A stretch of 64,000 nucleotides of DNA from an uncultured Eubacteriales bacterium (GCA_902801255.1 CADCHO010000008.1:1-64000), one strand, 5' to 3'; positions 41,206 to 49,361 are shown, counted from the first letter of the stretch. Program-made: numbers and translations. Notes: generated by a model not told the origin, from the letters alone.

Positions 41206-41228
41206 AAAAGCGAAAAGCAGGGAAAACA

Positions 41229-41765
41229 ATGAAAATACTGGTACTTGAAAGCAGCGGGAACATCAGAGGTTCCTCAAATATGCTCGCGGACGAATTTATC
41301 CGCGGAGCTGAAGAAAACGGACACGAAGTCACCGTTTATAACGTTATCAGAAAGAACATCAGGCCTTGCCTGGGATGCGGCAACTGCGGCATGTCCGGCA
41401 TGTGCGTTCTTAAGGATGATTACGAGAACGAGCTCAAACCGCTGATAATCGCCAGCTACATGATCGTATTCGTGATGCCTGTCTATTACTACAATTGGCC
41501 GGCGCCTCTTAAGGCGTGCGTGGACCGCTTCTACAGCTTCACAGTCGAGCTGACTGCGATGCACAAGAAGACTGCGTTCCTCAGCGTCGCATGGGACGAC
41601 ACGGACACAGTCTTCGACATCCCGAAGGCATATTACAAGCAGATTTGCAATTACATGCAGTTTAAAGACTGCGGAATGGTGCTCGGCAGAGGATGCGGAA
41701 CAACGTCCATGACAAGGAGCAGCGATTATCCGAAGCAGGCATACGAACTCGGCAAAAGCGTATAG
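41229..41765 (+). CDS. NADPH-dependent FMN reductase / flavodoxin-fold protein (178 aa)
   Basis: V-L-E-S-S-G-N-I-R-G-S-S-N-M binds FMN phosphate, and P-C-L-G-C-G-N-C-G-M-S-G-M-C is a cysteine-rich second loop, close to the iron-sulfur flavoprotein pattern. M-P-V-Y-Y-Y-N-W-P-A-P-L-K follows. It is a paralogue of the reductase at 27.3 kb with the same order. The family reduces quinones, nitro compounds or metals. Confidence 0.8.
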   Translation: MKILVLESSGNIRGSSNMLADEFIRGAEENGHEVTVYNVIRKNIRPCLGCGNCGMSGMCVLKDDYENELKPLIIASYMIVFVMPVYYYNWPAPLKACVDRFYSFTVELTAMHKKTAFLSVAWDDTDTVFDIPKAYYKQICNYMQFKDCGMVLGRGCGTTSMTRSSDYPKQAYELGKSV

Positions 41766-41806
41766 AATAAACACAGAGACTATCTGTGAATAAAAGGGGG
41801 TAGACT

Positions 41807-42868
41807 ATGAAGATCAATGTAAACGGAATCGAAATGTACTACGAGAAGTACGGCGAGGGAAGACCGCTCATCCTGGTACACGGCAACAGTCTGGACCACA
41901 CGGAATTCAAGGATTCCATCTGGCTTCTCAGAAGGCATTTTGCAGTGTATGCTGTAGACTCACGCGGCCACGGTCTCAGCACAAAAGTAGATGAACTGCA
42001 CTACTCGGATATGGCGGATGACATGGTTGCTTTCCTGGAGCAGCTTGACCTGAAAGACGTAGTCTACTTTGGTCACAGCGACGGTGCGATCATCGGACTG
42101 CTTACAGCCATGAGAACTGACAGGATTGGTCTTCTGCTTTCCGGCAGCGCCAACCTCACTCCGAATGGAGTAGCTCCTTGGCTCAGAACAGGGGTCAAGG
42201 TCGCGCACTCGCTCACCAAAGATCCGAAGATGCAGATGATGCTGATGGAACCGAACATCGCTCCTGAAGAACTGGCGACGATAAAGACGCCTACCGTGGT
42301 TATCGCCGGAAGCAAGGATCTCGTGGATGAGAAGGAGACCAGACTCATTGCTGAGTCGATACCTGGCGCAAAACTGCGTATCCTTGAGGGCGAAGGCCAC
42401 ATGAGTTACGCCACGACCGGCAGCCATCTTGCGGATATCATAATGGAAGAAGCAGGGATCAGAGAACCGGGCGATGCCAGAACGCTTACAGAGCCTCAGA
42501 AGAAGATTCTCAAGGGAGCTCAGCAAGGCGAAGTCGATGCGGCGTACATGTATGAGAAGCTGGCTGAGGCAGTGACTGATACTGCCGACAAAGAGGCATT
42601 TGAGCGGCTTGCCGGGGACGAGACAAGGCATGCGAACGTGTTCTTCCAATACACAGGACAGACGCTCAGGCCAAATCGTGCCAAAGCGATAATCATTCCT
42701 GCGATGTACAAGACTATTGGCAAGGACAAGCTGTATCCGATCATCGCGAAGGCCGAGTACGATGCAGCTGAGAAGTATAGAAATATAATCACGGATTTCC
42801 CTGAAGTGGTTGAAGTCATGAATGACGAGGTCCACCATGGGGATGCCGTGATGGGATTACTGAAATAG
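41807..42868 (+). CDS. Alpha/beta hydrolase fused to a rubrerythrin/ferritin-like domain (353 aa)
   Basis: Residues 1-222 form an alpha/beta hydrolase: L-V-H-G-N-S-L-D, F-G-H-S-D-G-A with the nucleophile Ser91, G-S-K-D-L-V-D with the acid, and G-E-G-H-M-S with the His. From about residue 228 a helical domain follows with carboxylate positions in order: G-E-V-D-A-A-Y-M-Y-E, D-E-T-R-H-A-N-V-F, A-E-Y-D-A-A-E-K-Y and D-E-V-H-H-G-D. This is the E-x..E-x-x-H pattern of a diiron ferritin-like or rubrerythrin domain. I know of no standard family with this fusion. GGGGGTAG precedes the ATG. Confidence 0.8.
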   Translation: MKINVNGIEMYYEKYGEGRPLILVHGNSLDHTEFKDSIWLLRRHFAVYAVDSRGHGLSTKVDELHYSDMADDMVAFLEQLDLKDVVYFGHSDGAIIGLLTAMRTDRIGLLLSGSANLTPNGVAPWLRTGVKVAHSLTKDPKMQMMLMEPNIAPEELATIKTPTVVIAGSKDLVDEKETRLIAESIPGAKLRILEGEGHMSYATTGSHLADIIMEEAGIREPGDARTLTEPQKKILKGAQQGEVDAAYMYEKLAEAVTDTADKEAFERLAGDETRHANVFFQYTGQTLRPNRAKAIIIPAMYKTIGKDKLYPIIAKAEYDAAEKYRNIITDFPEVVEVMNDEVHHGDAVMGLLK

Positions 42869-42896
42869 GGCGAAATGAAGACATTGGGGGACTGAG

Positions 42897-43182
42897 ATGT
42901 ATTCCAACGAGGATCTGATAAAGGATTGCCTGGAACTGTTCAGACAGACAGAAGGCAATAAAGTGGACATTCCGGGCATCGGCGAAACGGTGATATATGA
43001 GTGGCTGCCTGAGGCAAAGTCAGTCATCTCAATGTTTCTCCCGTTCTCTGAAGCACGGTAAGAACAATCTGAAATGTCATCTGCATGTTCAGAAGATGAA
43101 GAAAAAATACTCGCCGCGTTATGGCTGCGGTAAGTGTCAGGTTGGAGTACCGTGTGAATTCCGCTCACCGGTGAACAAGTAA
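42897..43182 (+). pseudogene. Epoxyqueuosine-reductase-like gene with internal deletion and frameshift
   Basis: ATG at 42897 (after GGGGGAC) opens 54 codons ending in L-P-E-A-K-S-V-I-S-M-F-L-P-F-S-E-A-R-stop, like the N-terminal part of iron-sulfur epoxyqueuosine-reductase-type proteins. In the next frame, right after the stop, comes K-N-N-L-K-C-H-L-H...K-K-K-Y-S-P-R-Y-G-C-G-K-C-Q-V-G-V-P-C-E, like the cysteine-containing end of the same family. The central 100-200 residues are gone, so no enzyme can be made. Confidence 0.6.
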
Positions 43183-43217
43183 TAGCACAAAAGCGCTGAA
43201 AACTTATATACATATCA

Positions 43218-43838
43218 ATGGACAGGATGCGCATCAGAACAATCATAAATATCATTCTCGTAATCGTGGTGCTCGGTTCGTGGATCGCTCTTTTCGTTTC
43301 TTCGTCCGGAACACTCATGCATAATGGAATCAACAGCCTGAAATACTTTACTGTGCTGTCGAATCTGCTCGAGGGAGCAGCATCGGCCGCATGGCTGGTC
43401 AGCTCACGGAGAAACGGCAAAGCGAGCTCCCACGCAGAGCAACTGAAATATGTTGCGGCTGCAGCAGTCGGACTAACATGCGTAGTAGTTCTGACCTTCC
43501 TTGGACCGCTTTATGGATATCCGGAGATGTTCGCAGGACCAAGCCTGTACATGCATCTTCTGACGCCTGTTATCGCGATTGCCGAGATCATCTTCTTATC
43601 GGACTTCACATATACGCGTAAAGACAACAGACTGGTGATGCTCTCACCGATAGTGTATGGAGTCTTCTACCTGGGAAACAATCTGATCAACGGCATAGGG
43701 GAGTGGCCGGATACGAACGACTGGTATCTGTTCCTGACATGGGGCTATCCGGTCGGGATACTAATATTCACTGTCATATGCGCAGTGACGTGGCTGCTGG
43801 GTCTGGCAATGCGAAAACTGCATAGGACACAAGCTTAA
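43218..43838 (+). CDS. Pr6Pr-type membrane protein (206 aa)
   Basis: Six hydrophobic segments and the pattern F-T-V-L-S-N-L (residues 43-49), H-L-L-T-P-V (about 113-118) and Y-L-F-L-T-W-G-Y-P are those of the Pr6Pr/FAR-17a-like membrane family. Function is unknown. There is no clear ribosome binding site at the ATG; it follows the decayed gene by 35 bases and may depend on readthrough. Confidence 0.7.
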   Translation: MDRMRIRTIINIILVIVVLGSWIALFVSSSGTLMHNGINSLKYFTVLSNLLEGAASAAWLVSSRRNGKASSHAEQLKYVAAAAVGLTCVVVLTFLGPLYGYPEMFAGPSLYMHLLTPVIAIAEIIFLSDFTYTRKDNRLVMLSPIVYGVFYLGNNLINGIGEWPDTNDWYLFLTWGYPVGILIFTVICAVTWLLGLAMRKLHRTQA

Positions 43839-43905
43839 GATTTCGCGGCTGATATGCGGCCGGTATAATAAAAAAAATATATTTCTTACTGGAGAGTATT
43901 TATTA

Positions 43906-44805
43906 ATGGAGAATTCAAACAGGGAGCTGTTCAGAACTAAAAGTGAGTTTTTGAAAAAGCTGTATTCCAATATCCTTTTCGTCGCAGTCGTAGAGTATTT
44001 AATTTACAACAAGGGCTTGACTTTAAAGTATACCGCCGAAGCGGCTTTCGACCCGTTCGCCTCGATAATCAAAGAGGAATTCGACTTATACTATAATCAC
44101 TATTTCTGGCTCATAGTTCCGATCATACTGACGCTGGTTTTCATGCGCCTGACCTGTCCCGGCGCACTTTATATTTTTAAAGAAGGCAGTTTTGGCAGAA
44201 GGCTCAGATCATTATTCACCGGACTTTTGATCGGTGTTGGCATTACTTGCATTCTTAACTTTACGGCATGGATCTCCGGAACGACAGTTTTCTCTTATAA
44301 CAGATTTGACTGGCTCCTGATCCCGCTTCTGCCTCTTGTATTCATACAGTGTACGGCTGAGGAGATGCTACTGAGAGGTTATGTACCTGCGGTCCTCGGT
44401 GAAAAACACAGCTGGGATGTTGTCTGCTTTGTCAGCGGCACACTATTCATATTCCATCACGTGCTCAATATGGAAATATACGGTTTCGAAGCAAGGTACT
44501 GCCTGAATCTCTTTTTGATGGGTGTATTCTTCTGTCTCATGATGAAATGGGAAGGGAACTTCTGGGTAACTAGCGGCATTCATACCGGATGGAACTATAC
44601 ACAGCTGTTTTTAATGGGAACTTCCGCAGGAAATAAGTCTATGGGAATCATCACAGGTAAGGCTGATTACAACCCTACCTTTTACGATGAAAAATATGGA
44701 TTTATCAGTGCAGTTATCACAACTGTATTGTTCACTGCACTGATCCTCTTTCTGATATACAACCTCTCGAAAAGAGGTAAGCTTGAAGGGTATAGAGATG
44801 AGTAG
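43906..44805 (+). CDS. CPBP-family intramembrane metalloprotease, copy 1 (299 aa)
   Basis: The protein has eight or so membrane segments and the Abi/CPBP motifs A-E-E-M-L-L-R-G-Y-V-P-A (E-E-x-x-x-R), F-I-F-H-H-V-L-N and H-T-G-W-N-Y. CPBP proteases are homologues of Rce1-type CAAX proteases and often act in bacteriocin immunity or processing. TATAAT at 43864-43869 lies 36 bases before the ATG. A close paralogue lies at 52.9 kb. It overlaps the HAD gene by 8 bases. Confidence 0.85.
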   Translation: MENSNRELFRTKSEFLKKLYSNILFVAVVEYLIYNKGLTLKYTAEAAFDPFASIIKEEFDLYYNHYFWLIVPIILTLVFMRLTCPGALYIFKEGSFGRRLRSLFTGLLIGVGITCILNFTAWISGTTVFSYNRFDWLLIPLLPLVFIQCTAEEMLLRGYVPAVLGEKHSWDVVCFVSGTLFIFHHVLNMEIYGFEARYCLNLFLMGVFFCLMMKWEGNFWVTSGIHTGWNYTQLFLMGTSAGNKSMGIITGKADYNPTFYDEKYGFISAVITTVLFTALILFLIYNLSKRGKLEGYRDE

Positions 44806-45634
44806 AGAAAACAATGAGAAAAAACCTGTCGTAGCGATTTGCTACGATTTCGATAAAACGCTCTCGCCTGACAACATGCAGGCGCAGGGCTATCTTCAGG
44901 CGATCCAATATGAGAACCAGGATGAGTTCTGGAAGGAGACGATGGACCTGGCGCGCGCCAACTGCATGGATTCGAACCTCGCGTGGATGTACCTGATGCT
45001 GAAGGGCGCGCGCGGCAAGGAGATCTTCAGGCGCGACATGCTTGCGGGCTATGGTGCAAAGGTCGAGCTCTATGACGGCGTCGCTGAATGGTTTGACCGC
45101 ATCTGCCGCTATGGGGAAGAGCATGGAGTCATTGTTGAGCATTATATACTGTCGTCCGGCCTCAAGGAGATGATCGAAGGCACATGCATAGCAGACAAGT
45201 TCACCATGATCTATGCAAGTTCGTTCTACTACGATGAGGACGGCGTAGCGATATGGCCGGCGCAGGTCGTCAACTACACCAGCAAGACGCAGTATCTGTT
45301 CAGGATATCCAAGGGAGTGCTGGATGTGAACGACCCGGCCGTGAACGATTACTTCCCGCCGGATGAGATCCGCGTACCGTTCAAAAACATGGTATACATC
45401 GGAGACAGCGAAACCGACATCCCTTGCATGAAGCTGGTCAATTCGTATGGCGGCTACTCAATAGGCGTATACGATCCGGTGACCCGCGATACCAGAAGGG
45501 TGCTCAAGCTGATGGACGAGAACAGGATAGGGTACTACGCTCCTGCGGATTACACTGAGGGCTCCGAGATGGATGAGCTTATCAAGGGTATTATTGAAAA
45601 AACTGCGAACCAAGACAAGGGCGGTCAGCGATAA
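44798..45634 (+). CDS. HAD-superfamily phosphatase-like protein (278 aa)
   Basis: C-Y-D-F-D-K-T-L-S (motif I, Asp nucleophile about residue 21), I-L-S-S-G (motif II) and Y-I-G-D-S-E-T-D-I-P (motif III-IV) are in order. The cap region between them is larger than in simple phosphatases. The substrate is unknown. The ATG at 44798 has AAGGG upstream and lies inside the stop region of the CPBP gene, so the two are coupled. Confidence 0.82.
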   Translation: MSRENNEKKPVVAICYDFDKTLSPDNMQAQGYLQAIQYENQDEFWKETMDLARANCMDSNLAWMYLMLKGARGKEIFRRDMLAGYGAKVELYDGVAEWFDRICRYGEEHGVIVEHYILSSGLKEMIEGTCIADKFTMIYASSFYYDEDGVAIWPAQVVNYTSKTQYLFRISKGVLDVNDPAVNDYFPPDEIRVPFKNMVYIGDSETDIPCMKLVNSYGGYSIGVYDPVTRDTRRVLKLMDENRIGYYAPADYTEGSEMDELIKGIIEKTANQDKGGQR

Positions 45635-45656
45635 ACAAACAAGGCGGAATAAGAAA

Positions 45657-46223
45657 ATGAAAAAGAGACGCATAACATTCAATTCACCGGTAGTTTTAAC
45701 ATTTGTGATCATAAGCCTCGGCGCCATGGTTGCAAACTACCTGACTGCCGGACTCAGCAATAAACTGCTGTTTATGACATATCACTCATCGCTGGCTTCA
45801 CCGATGACTTACGTCAGATTCTTTACGCACGTGCTCGGGCACGCGAACTGGAGCCATTATATCAGCAACATGATGTACATGCTACTTCTGGGACCGATGC
45901 TCGAGGAGAAGTACGGTTCGAGGACTATGGTCGAAGTGATCCTCATTACAGGTCTGATGGCAGGACTCGTGAACTGGTTCCTTTTCCCGGCAACAGCTCT
46001 TTGCGGAGCAAGCTCGGTGGTGTTCGCATTCATACTGATGACGTCCTTTACGAGTTTCAAAGAGGGCGAGATCCCGCTGACAGTCATACTGGTCGCAGTC
46101 ATTTTCATAGGCCAGCAGGTCTATGAAGGACTGTTTGTAGCAGACAATATCTCCAACATGGCGCATATAGTAGGCGGTATCGTAGGCGCTGTCGCGGGCT
46201 ACACATTGAATAAAAAGGAATAA
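45657..46223 (+). CDS. Rhomboid-family intramembrane serine protease (188 aa)
   Basis: Six membrane segments carry H-Y-I-S-N (H-x-x-x-N), G-A-S-S with Ser119 as the nucleophile, and N-M-A-H with His170, completing the rhomboid dyad. The protease cleaves membrane helices within the lipid bilayer; substrates are unknown. The start is set at the ATG at 45657 because residues upstream would read back into the HAD gene. AAGGCGGAATAAG precedes it. Confidence 0.85.
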   Translation: MKKRRITFNSPVVLTFVIISLGAMVANYLTAGLSNKLLFMTYHSSLASPMTYVRFFTHVLGHANWSHYISNMMYMLLLGPMLEEKYGSRTMVEVILITGLMAGLVNWFLFPATALCGASSVVFAFILMTSFTSFKEGEIPLTVILVAVIFIGQQVYEGLFVADNISNMAHIVGGIVGAVAGYTLNKKE

Positions 46224-46225
46224 TC

Positions 46226-46606
46226 ATGTCACCGTTATTAATGAAGGCTGTTATAGCCATTACACTTGCACTGATTTTCTATACGATAGGCGTCTGGTCG
46301 GAGCACCGCGCTAAGCTGCTCAAACCGGTACACCTTGTATTCTTCTGGCTCGGCCTCTGCGCAGACACGACAGGCACCTTGATGATGTCAAAACTTGCAG
46401 ACGGATCAGGCGGCGGTCTCATGGGAGCGCACGGTATCACCGGCATGATCGCTATCATTCTGATGATGATCCACGCAGTCTGGGCAACAGTCGTACTGGT
46501 GCGCAAGGACGAGAAGGCGATGCACACCTTCCACAGATTCAGCATTGTTGTGTGGGTCATCTGGCTCATCCCGTTCGCACTCGGAATGATGATGGGGATG
46601 CATTAA
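46226..46606 (+). CDS. HsmA family (TIGR03987) membrane protein (126 aa)
   Basis: Four membrane segments with E-H-R-A-K-L-L-K-P-V-H, G-L-x-A-D-T-T-G-T-L-M-M and H-x-I-T-G-M-I-A match the HsmA/TIGR03987 group, which includes a haem-related or stress-induced membrane protein of unclear role. Conserved histidines in the helices suggest metal or haem binding. It starts 2 bases after the rhomboid stop with AAAAAGGAAT upstream. Confidence 0.72.
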   Translation: MSPLLMKAVIAITLALIFYTIGVWSEHRAKLLKPVHLVFFWLGLCADTTGTLMMSKLADGSGGGLMGAHGITGMIAIILMMIHAVWATVVLVRKDEKAMHTFHRFSIVVWVIWLIPFALGMMMGMH

Positions 46607-46628
46607 CGATGATAATAGGAGCACATTG

Positions 46629-46901
46629 ATGGAAAACAGATTCAAACCGGGAGATATAGTACAGCACTTCAAACGCGAGATGCTGAATGAAGAGGAACTG
46701 GCAGCCAACAAGTATCTATACGAGATCGTTGGGGTCGCAACACATAGCGAGACGCGCGAACCTATGATGGTCTACAGGCCTCTTTACGATGACGGAGGCA
46801 TGTACGTGCGTCCGCTTGAGATGTTCCTCAGTGAGGTCGACCACGAGAAATACCCGGATGTGAGGCAGAAATACAGATTTGAGAAAACGGCTGAGTTATA
46901 G
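46629..46901 (+). CDS. DUF1653 family protein (90 aa)
   Basis: F-K-P-G-D-I-V-Q-H-F-K-R, Y-E-I-V-G-V-A-T-H-S-E-T, V-Y-R-P-L-Y and the R-P-L-E-M-F end are the conserved DUF1653 sequence. It is a small cytoplasmic beta-barrel-like fold of unknown function. The ATG at 46629 is used, with AGGAG about 8 bases upstream. Confidence 0.8.
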   Translation: MENRFKPGDIVQHFKREMLNEEELAANKYLYEIVGVATHSETREPMMVYRPLYDDGGMYVRPLEMFLSEVDHEKYPDVRQKYRFEKTAEL

Positions 46902-46918
46902 ACATTGTTGCTCAGCAC

Positions 46919-47045
46919 GGGATTAATAGATCCCACCAGTCAGCGTTGGGGCTCCCAGAGCAGAGCCGCAGTATTTACATAAAGGCAATTCTCACTCATT
47001 TCCGTACTTGGCGGCGGTACTTATAAGCGGGACGCGATAAAAGGT
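46919..47045. ncRNA. Candidate structured intergenic RNA or repeat element
   Basis: This 125-base stretch has no coding frame with a start signal. It contains GGGAT-6-ATCCC (46920-46935), GGCTC paired with GAGCC (about 46950-46968), and CCGTACTTGGCGGCGGTAC. The composition is GC-richer than the adjacent hairpin array. It lies directly upstream of four hairpins built on one word. It may be a conserved RNA or a repeat family; homologue searches would decide. Confidence 0.25.
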
Positions 47046-47049
47046 AGGT

Positions 47050-47303
47050 AAATCTTGCACAGGTACCGAAATAAAATCTTTTTTTCAAGATTTGATTCAT
47101 TTACTGCAGCAAATACAATCGAAAAATAAACAAATCTTGAACACTACCAGTGCTTATGGCAGGTTGTTCAAGATGCTACTCGAAAAATCTTGTACAGAGC
47201 AAGGGAATCCGCTTTTATTTTCAAGATTGTCCCCGGAACATAAGCCTACCACGATACAAATCTTGAAAACTCAGGGTTAATATGGGCTGCTATACAAGAT
47301 TTG
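47050..47303. repeat. Four successive hairpins sharing the stem word AAATCTTG
   Basis: AAATCTTG and its complement CAAGATTT alternate strictly: forward at 47050, 47132, 47185 and 47258, and reverse at 47086, 47169, 47222 and 47295. Some copies match only the core ATCTTG/CAAGAT. Each forward-reverse pair is 35-38 bases apart, giving four hairpins. The second has a 10-bp stem (ATCTTGAACA with TGTTCAAGAT) and the fourth a 9-bp stem. AGCCTACCAC at 47243-47252 also occurs at 7-16. No gene lies between 46901 and 47351. Confidence 0.75.
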
Positions 47304-47350
47304 CGACAAACGCGATAAAAAGCGCGATCGACGCGGTAAACACAACTACT

Positions 47351-47866
47351 ATGAGACTTTTCATTGCAATTAATCTGAATGAGGAAATGAAGGATGCGCT
47401 GATAGACATCCAGGACACCATGAGAACTTACGGTGTCCGCGGAAAGGACACACCACCGGAGAACATGCATCTGACGCTTGCGTTCATTGGCGAGTACGAT
47501 GACCCGGAGCGCGTGAAGGAAGTCGTGGAGAGCATTGAGATCAGGCCATTTGAGATGACGCTCAGCGGTATTGGCGCCTTTCGCGACCTCTGGTGGGTCG
47601 GTACGGAAAACAGCGCGCCTCTAATGGCGATAAGCAGAAGGCTCAGACGAGCGCTCGCAGAAGCGGACATACCTTTTGATAAAAAGAAGTTCTCGCCGCA
47701 TATCACGATAATTCGAAGGGCAAACGGAACGCTTTCAAAAGAAGCAGCAGACGAGATCGCAGCGAATGAGATCACAGGGAATGGCAGAGTTTCAATGACT
47801 GTAGATCATATTTCACTTATGCGCTCAGACCGCGGCAAGTACGGAATGATATATACGGAGCTGTGA
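47351..47866 (+). CDS. thpR: 2H-family phosphoesterase, RNA 2',3'-cyclic phosphodiesterase ThpR type (171 aa)
   Basis: R-L-F-I-A-I-N-L begins the protein, and the two H-x-T-x motifs are M-H-L-T-L-A-F-I-G (about residues 38-46) and P-H-I-T-I-I-R (about 117-123). This is the LigT/ThpR family, which hydrolyses 2',3'-cyclic phosphates on RNA. Related 2H enzymes (CPDase) open ADP-ribose 1''-2'' cyclic phosphate. The ATG at 47351 gives the family N-terminus; upstream in-frame codons to 47282 overlap the hairpin repeats. The gene is followed 15 bases later by a macrodomain gene. Confidence 0.85.
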   Translation: MRLFIAINLNEEMKDALIDIQDTMRTYGVRGKDTPPENMHLTLAFIGEYDDPERVKEVVESIEIRPFEMTLSGIGAFRDLWWVGTENSAPLMAISRRLRRALAEADIPFDKKKFSPHITIIRRANGTLSKEAADEIAANEITGNGRVSMTVDHISLMRSDRGKYGMIYTEL

Positions 47867-47881
47867 AAGAAGGGGATTCAT

Positions 47882-48409
47882 ATGAGTAATATTGACATCA
47901 GACTTATTGGCATAACTGATCTGGATACAGATTGCATCGTGAATGCTGCAAACAGCGGGCTTGCGATGGGAAGCGGCGTGTGCGGAGCGATTTTCCGTGC
48001 GGCTGGACCTCGTGAGATGCAGGCAGCTTGCAACGAGATCGGCGGCTGCCCAACAGGCGGAGCTGTAATCACGCCGGGCTTTGCGCTGAAGGCGAAGCAC
48101 GTCATACACGCAGTCGGACCGATCTGGAAAGGCGGCAAAAACAACGAGGCTAAGAACCTTTACAACTGCTACATCGAATCGCTCAACAGAGCAAAGGAGG
48201 AAGGCTGTCATTCGATAGGGTTCCCCCTGATATCCGCAGGCATTTTCGGTTATCCAAAGACGGAGGCGTGGCAGGTCGCCATCAGAGCATGCCGTGACTG
48301 GATCAGTGACAATCCGGATTACGACATGGATGTTGTGTTCGCGGTTCTGGATAAGAAGATCCTTGAAATGGGTAAGGAAGCAGCAGCTCTGGGAGGGACA
48401 GGCTGGTAG
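47882..48409 (+). CDS. Macrodomain protein, O-acetyl-ADP-ribose deacetylase-like (175 aa)
   Basis: D-C-I-V-N-A-A-N-S-G-L, G-S-G-V-C-G-A-I-F-R-A-A-G and I-G-F-P-L-I-S-A-G-I-F-G-Y-P are the ADP-ribose-binding signatures of MacroD/YmdB-type macrodomains. Such enzymes bind or hydrolyse ADP-ribose, O-acetyl-ADP-ribose or ADP-ribose-1''-phosphate. AGAAGGGG precedes the ATG. The adjacent 2H phosphoesterase and the KptA gene elsewhere in the window fit a pathway clearing ADP-ribose cyclic phosphate. Confidence 0.85.
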   Translation: MSNIDIRLIGITDLDTDCIVNAANSGLAMGSGVCGAIFRAAGPREMQAACNEIGGCPTGGAVITPGFALKAKHVIHAVGPIWKGGKNNEAKNLYNCYIESLNRAKEEGCHSIGFPLISAGIFGYPKTEAWQVAIRACRDWISDNPDYDMDVVFAVLDKKILEMGKEAAALGGTGW

Positions 48410-48446
48410 ACATAGAAGAGACATTGGCAGTGCTGAATTGGTATAA

Positions 48447-49151
48447 ATGAAAGAAGAACTTTTGAGCAAGCAAATAGGCGGTAAAAACTGTTACATATAT
48501 GACCGCGGAGCATCCGACGTGCTGCTGATACAGCCCGTGGATGACCACGATATAGAGGTGCTCGACAGCGAGGTCGCGGAGATCTCAAGACTTGTTGGCA
48601 TTGGATTTACATTGGCCGCGTTCAAGGTAGATGACTGGAACGCAGATCTGTCGCCGTGGGAAGCGCCGCCGGTATTCGGGAGTGAAGGTTTTGCCGGAGG
48701 AGCTGAGGAAACGCTGAAGTATGTCACAGAGCAGCTGATACCTGAGCTGACCGGCGGCAAGGACGGGCTTACTGTTTCGAAGTCAGTCCCCCGGATTTTT
48801 ATCGGCGGATATTCGCTGGCCGGATTCTTTGCTCTGTGGGCAGCGTATCAGACAGACCTGTTCAAAGGTGTGGCAGCAGCTTCACCGTCAGTCTGGTTCC
48901 CGGGCTGGATCGAGTATGCCGAAAGCAATGTCATAAAGACAGACAAGGTCTATCTCAGCCTTGGCGATAAAGAGGAGAAAGCGCGTAATCCTGTCATGAG
49001 AACGGTCGGAGACAACATCCGCAAACTATATGAGCTGCTGATAGCAGATCCGGCTTGTGGCAAATGCATCCTTGAGACGAACCGGGGCAATCACTTTAAA
49101 GAGCCGGATATACGTACAGCTAAAGGCTTTGCCTGGCTGCTGAATGATTAG
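48447..49151 (+). CDS. Alpha/beta hydrolase, esterase-like (234 aa)
   Basis: G-G-Y-S-L-A-G (nucleophile Ser in the G-x-S-x-G elbow), then S-L-G-D-K-E-E-K (acid) and N-R-G-N-H-F-K-E-P (His) form a complete triad. The arrangement resembles the esterase/Fes-like group that opens siderophore or simple esters. No signal peptide is seen. The substrate is unknown. Confidence 0.72.
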   Translation: MKEELLSKQIGGKNCYIYDRGASDVLLIQPVDDHDIEVLDSEVAEISRLVGIGFTLAAFKVDDWNADLSPWEAPPVFGSEGFAGGAEETLKYVTEQLIPELTGGKDGLTVSKSVPRIFIGGYSLAGFFALWAAYQTDLFKGVAAASPSVWFPGWIEYAESNVIKTDKVYLSLGDKEEKARNPVMRTVGDNIRKLYELLIADPACGKCILETNRGNHFKEPDIRTAKGFAWLLND

Positions 49152-49166
49152 AACAAGGGAGAAAAA

Positions 49167-49346
49167 ATGAACGGTATTCCAAAAGATCCATTTATGCTAT
49201 ACAGCTTTGTAAATACAATGCTGAGAGATAAATTCAGCTCACTCGAAGAGCTGTGTTCAGCTTATGACGCCGATCCGGACGAGATAATCGAAAAATTGAG
49301 ATCCGCCGGTTTTGAATACGACGCTGATCTGAATCAGTTCGGTTAA
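49167..49346 (+). CDS. DUF4250 family protein (59 aa)
   Basis: The sequence starts MNGIPKDPFMLYSFVNTMLR and ends with Y-D-A-D-L-N-Q-F-G, the conserved pattern of the small DUF4250 family in Clostridia. It is a short helical protein of unknown function. AAGGGAG precedes the ATG at 49167. Confidence 0.75.
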   Translation: MNGIPKDPFMLYSFVNTMLRDKFSSLEELCSAYDADPDEIIEKLRSAGFEYDADLNQFG

Positions 49347-49361
49347 AGAGGGAGCGAAGAT

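Noticed and set aside
41960..42838. Long - strand frame opposite the hydrolase-ferritin gene
   Set aside because: It is the shadow of a gene with clear catalytic motifs, and its translation is Cys/His/Arg-rich without family motifs.
47092..47280. 62-codon frame over the hairpin region
   Set aside because: It consists of the repeated word and its loops, lacks a ribosome binding site and resembles no protein.
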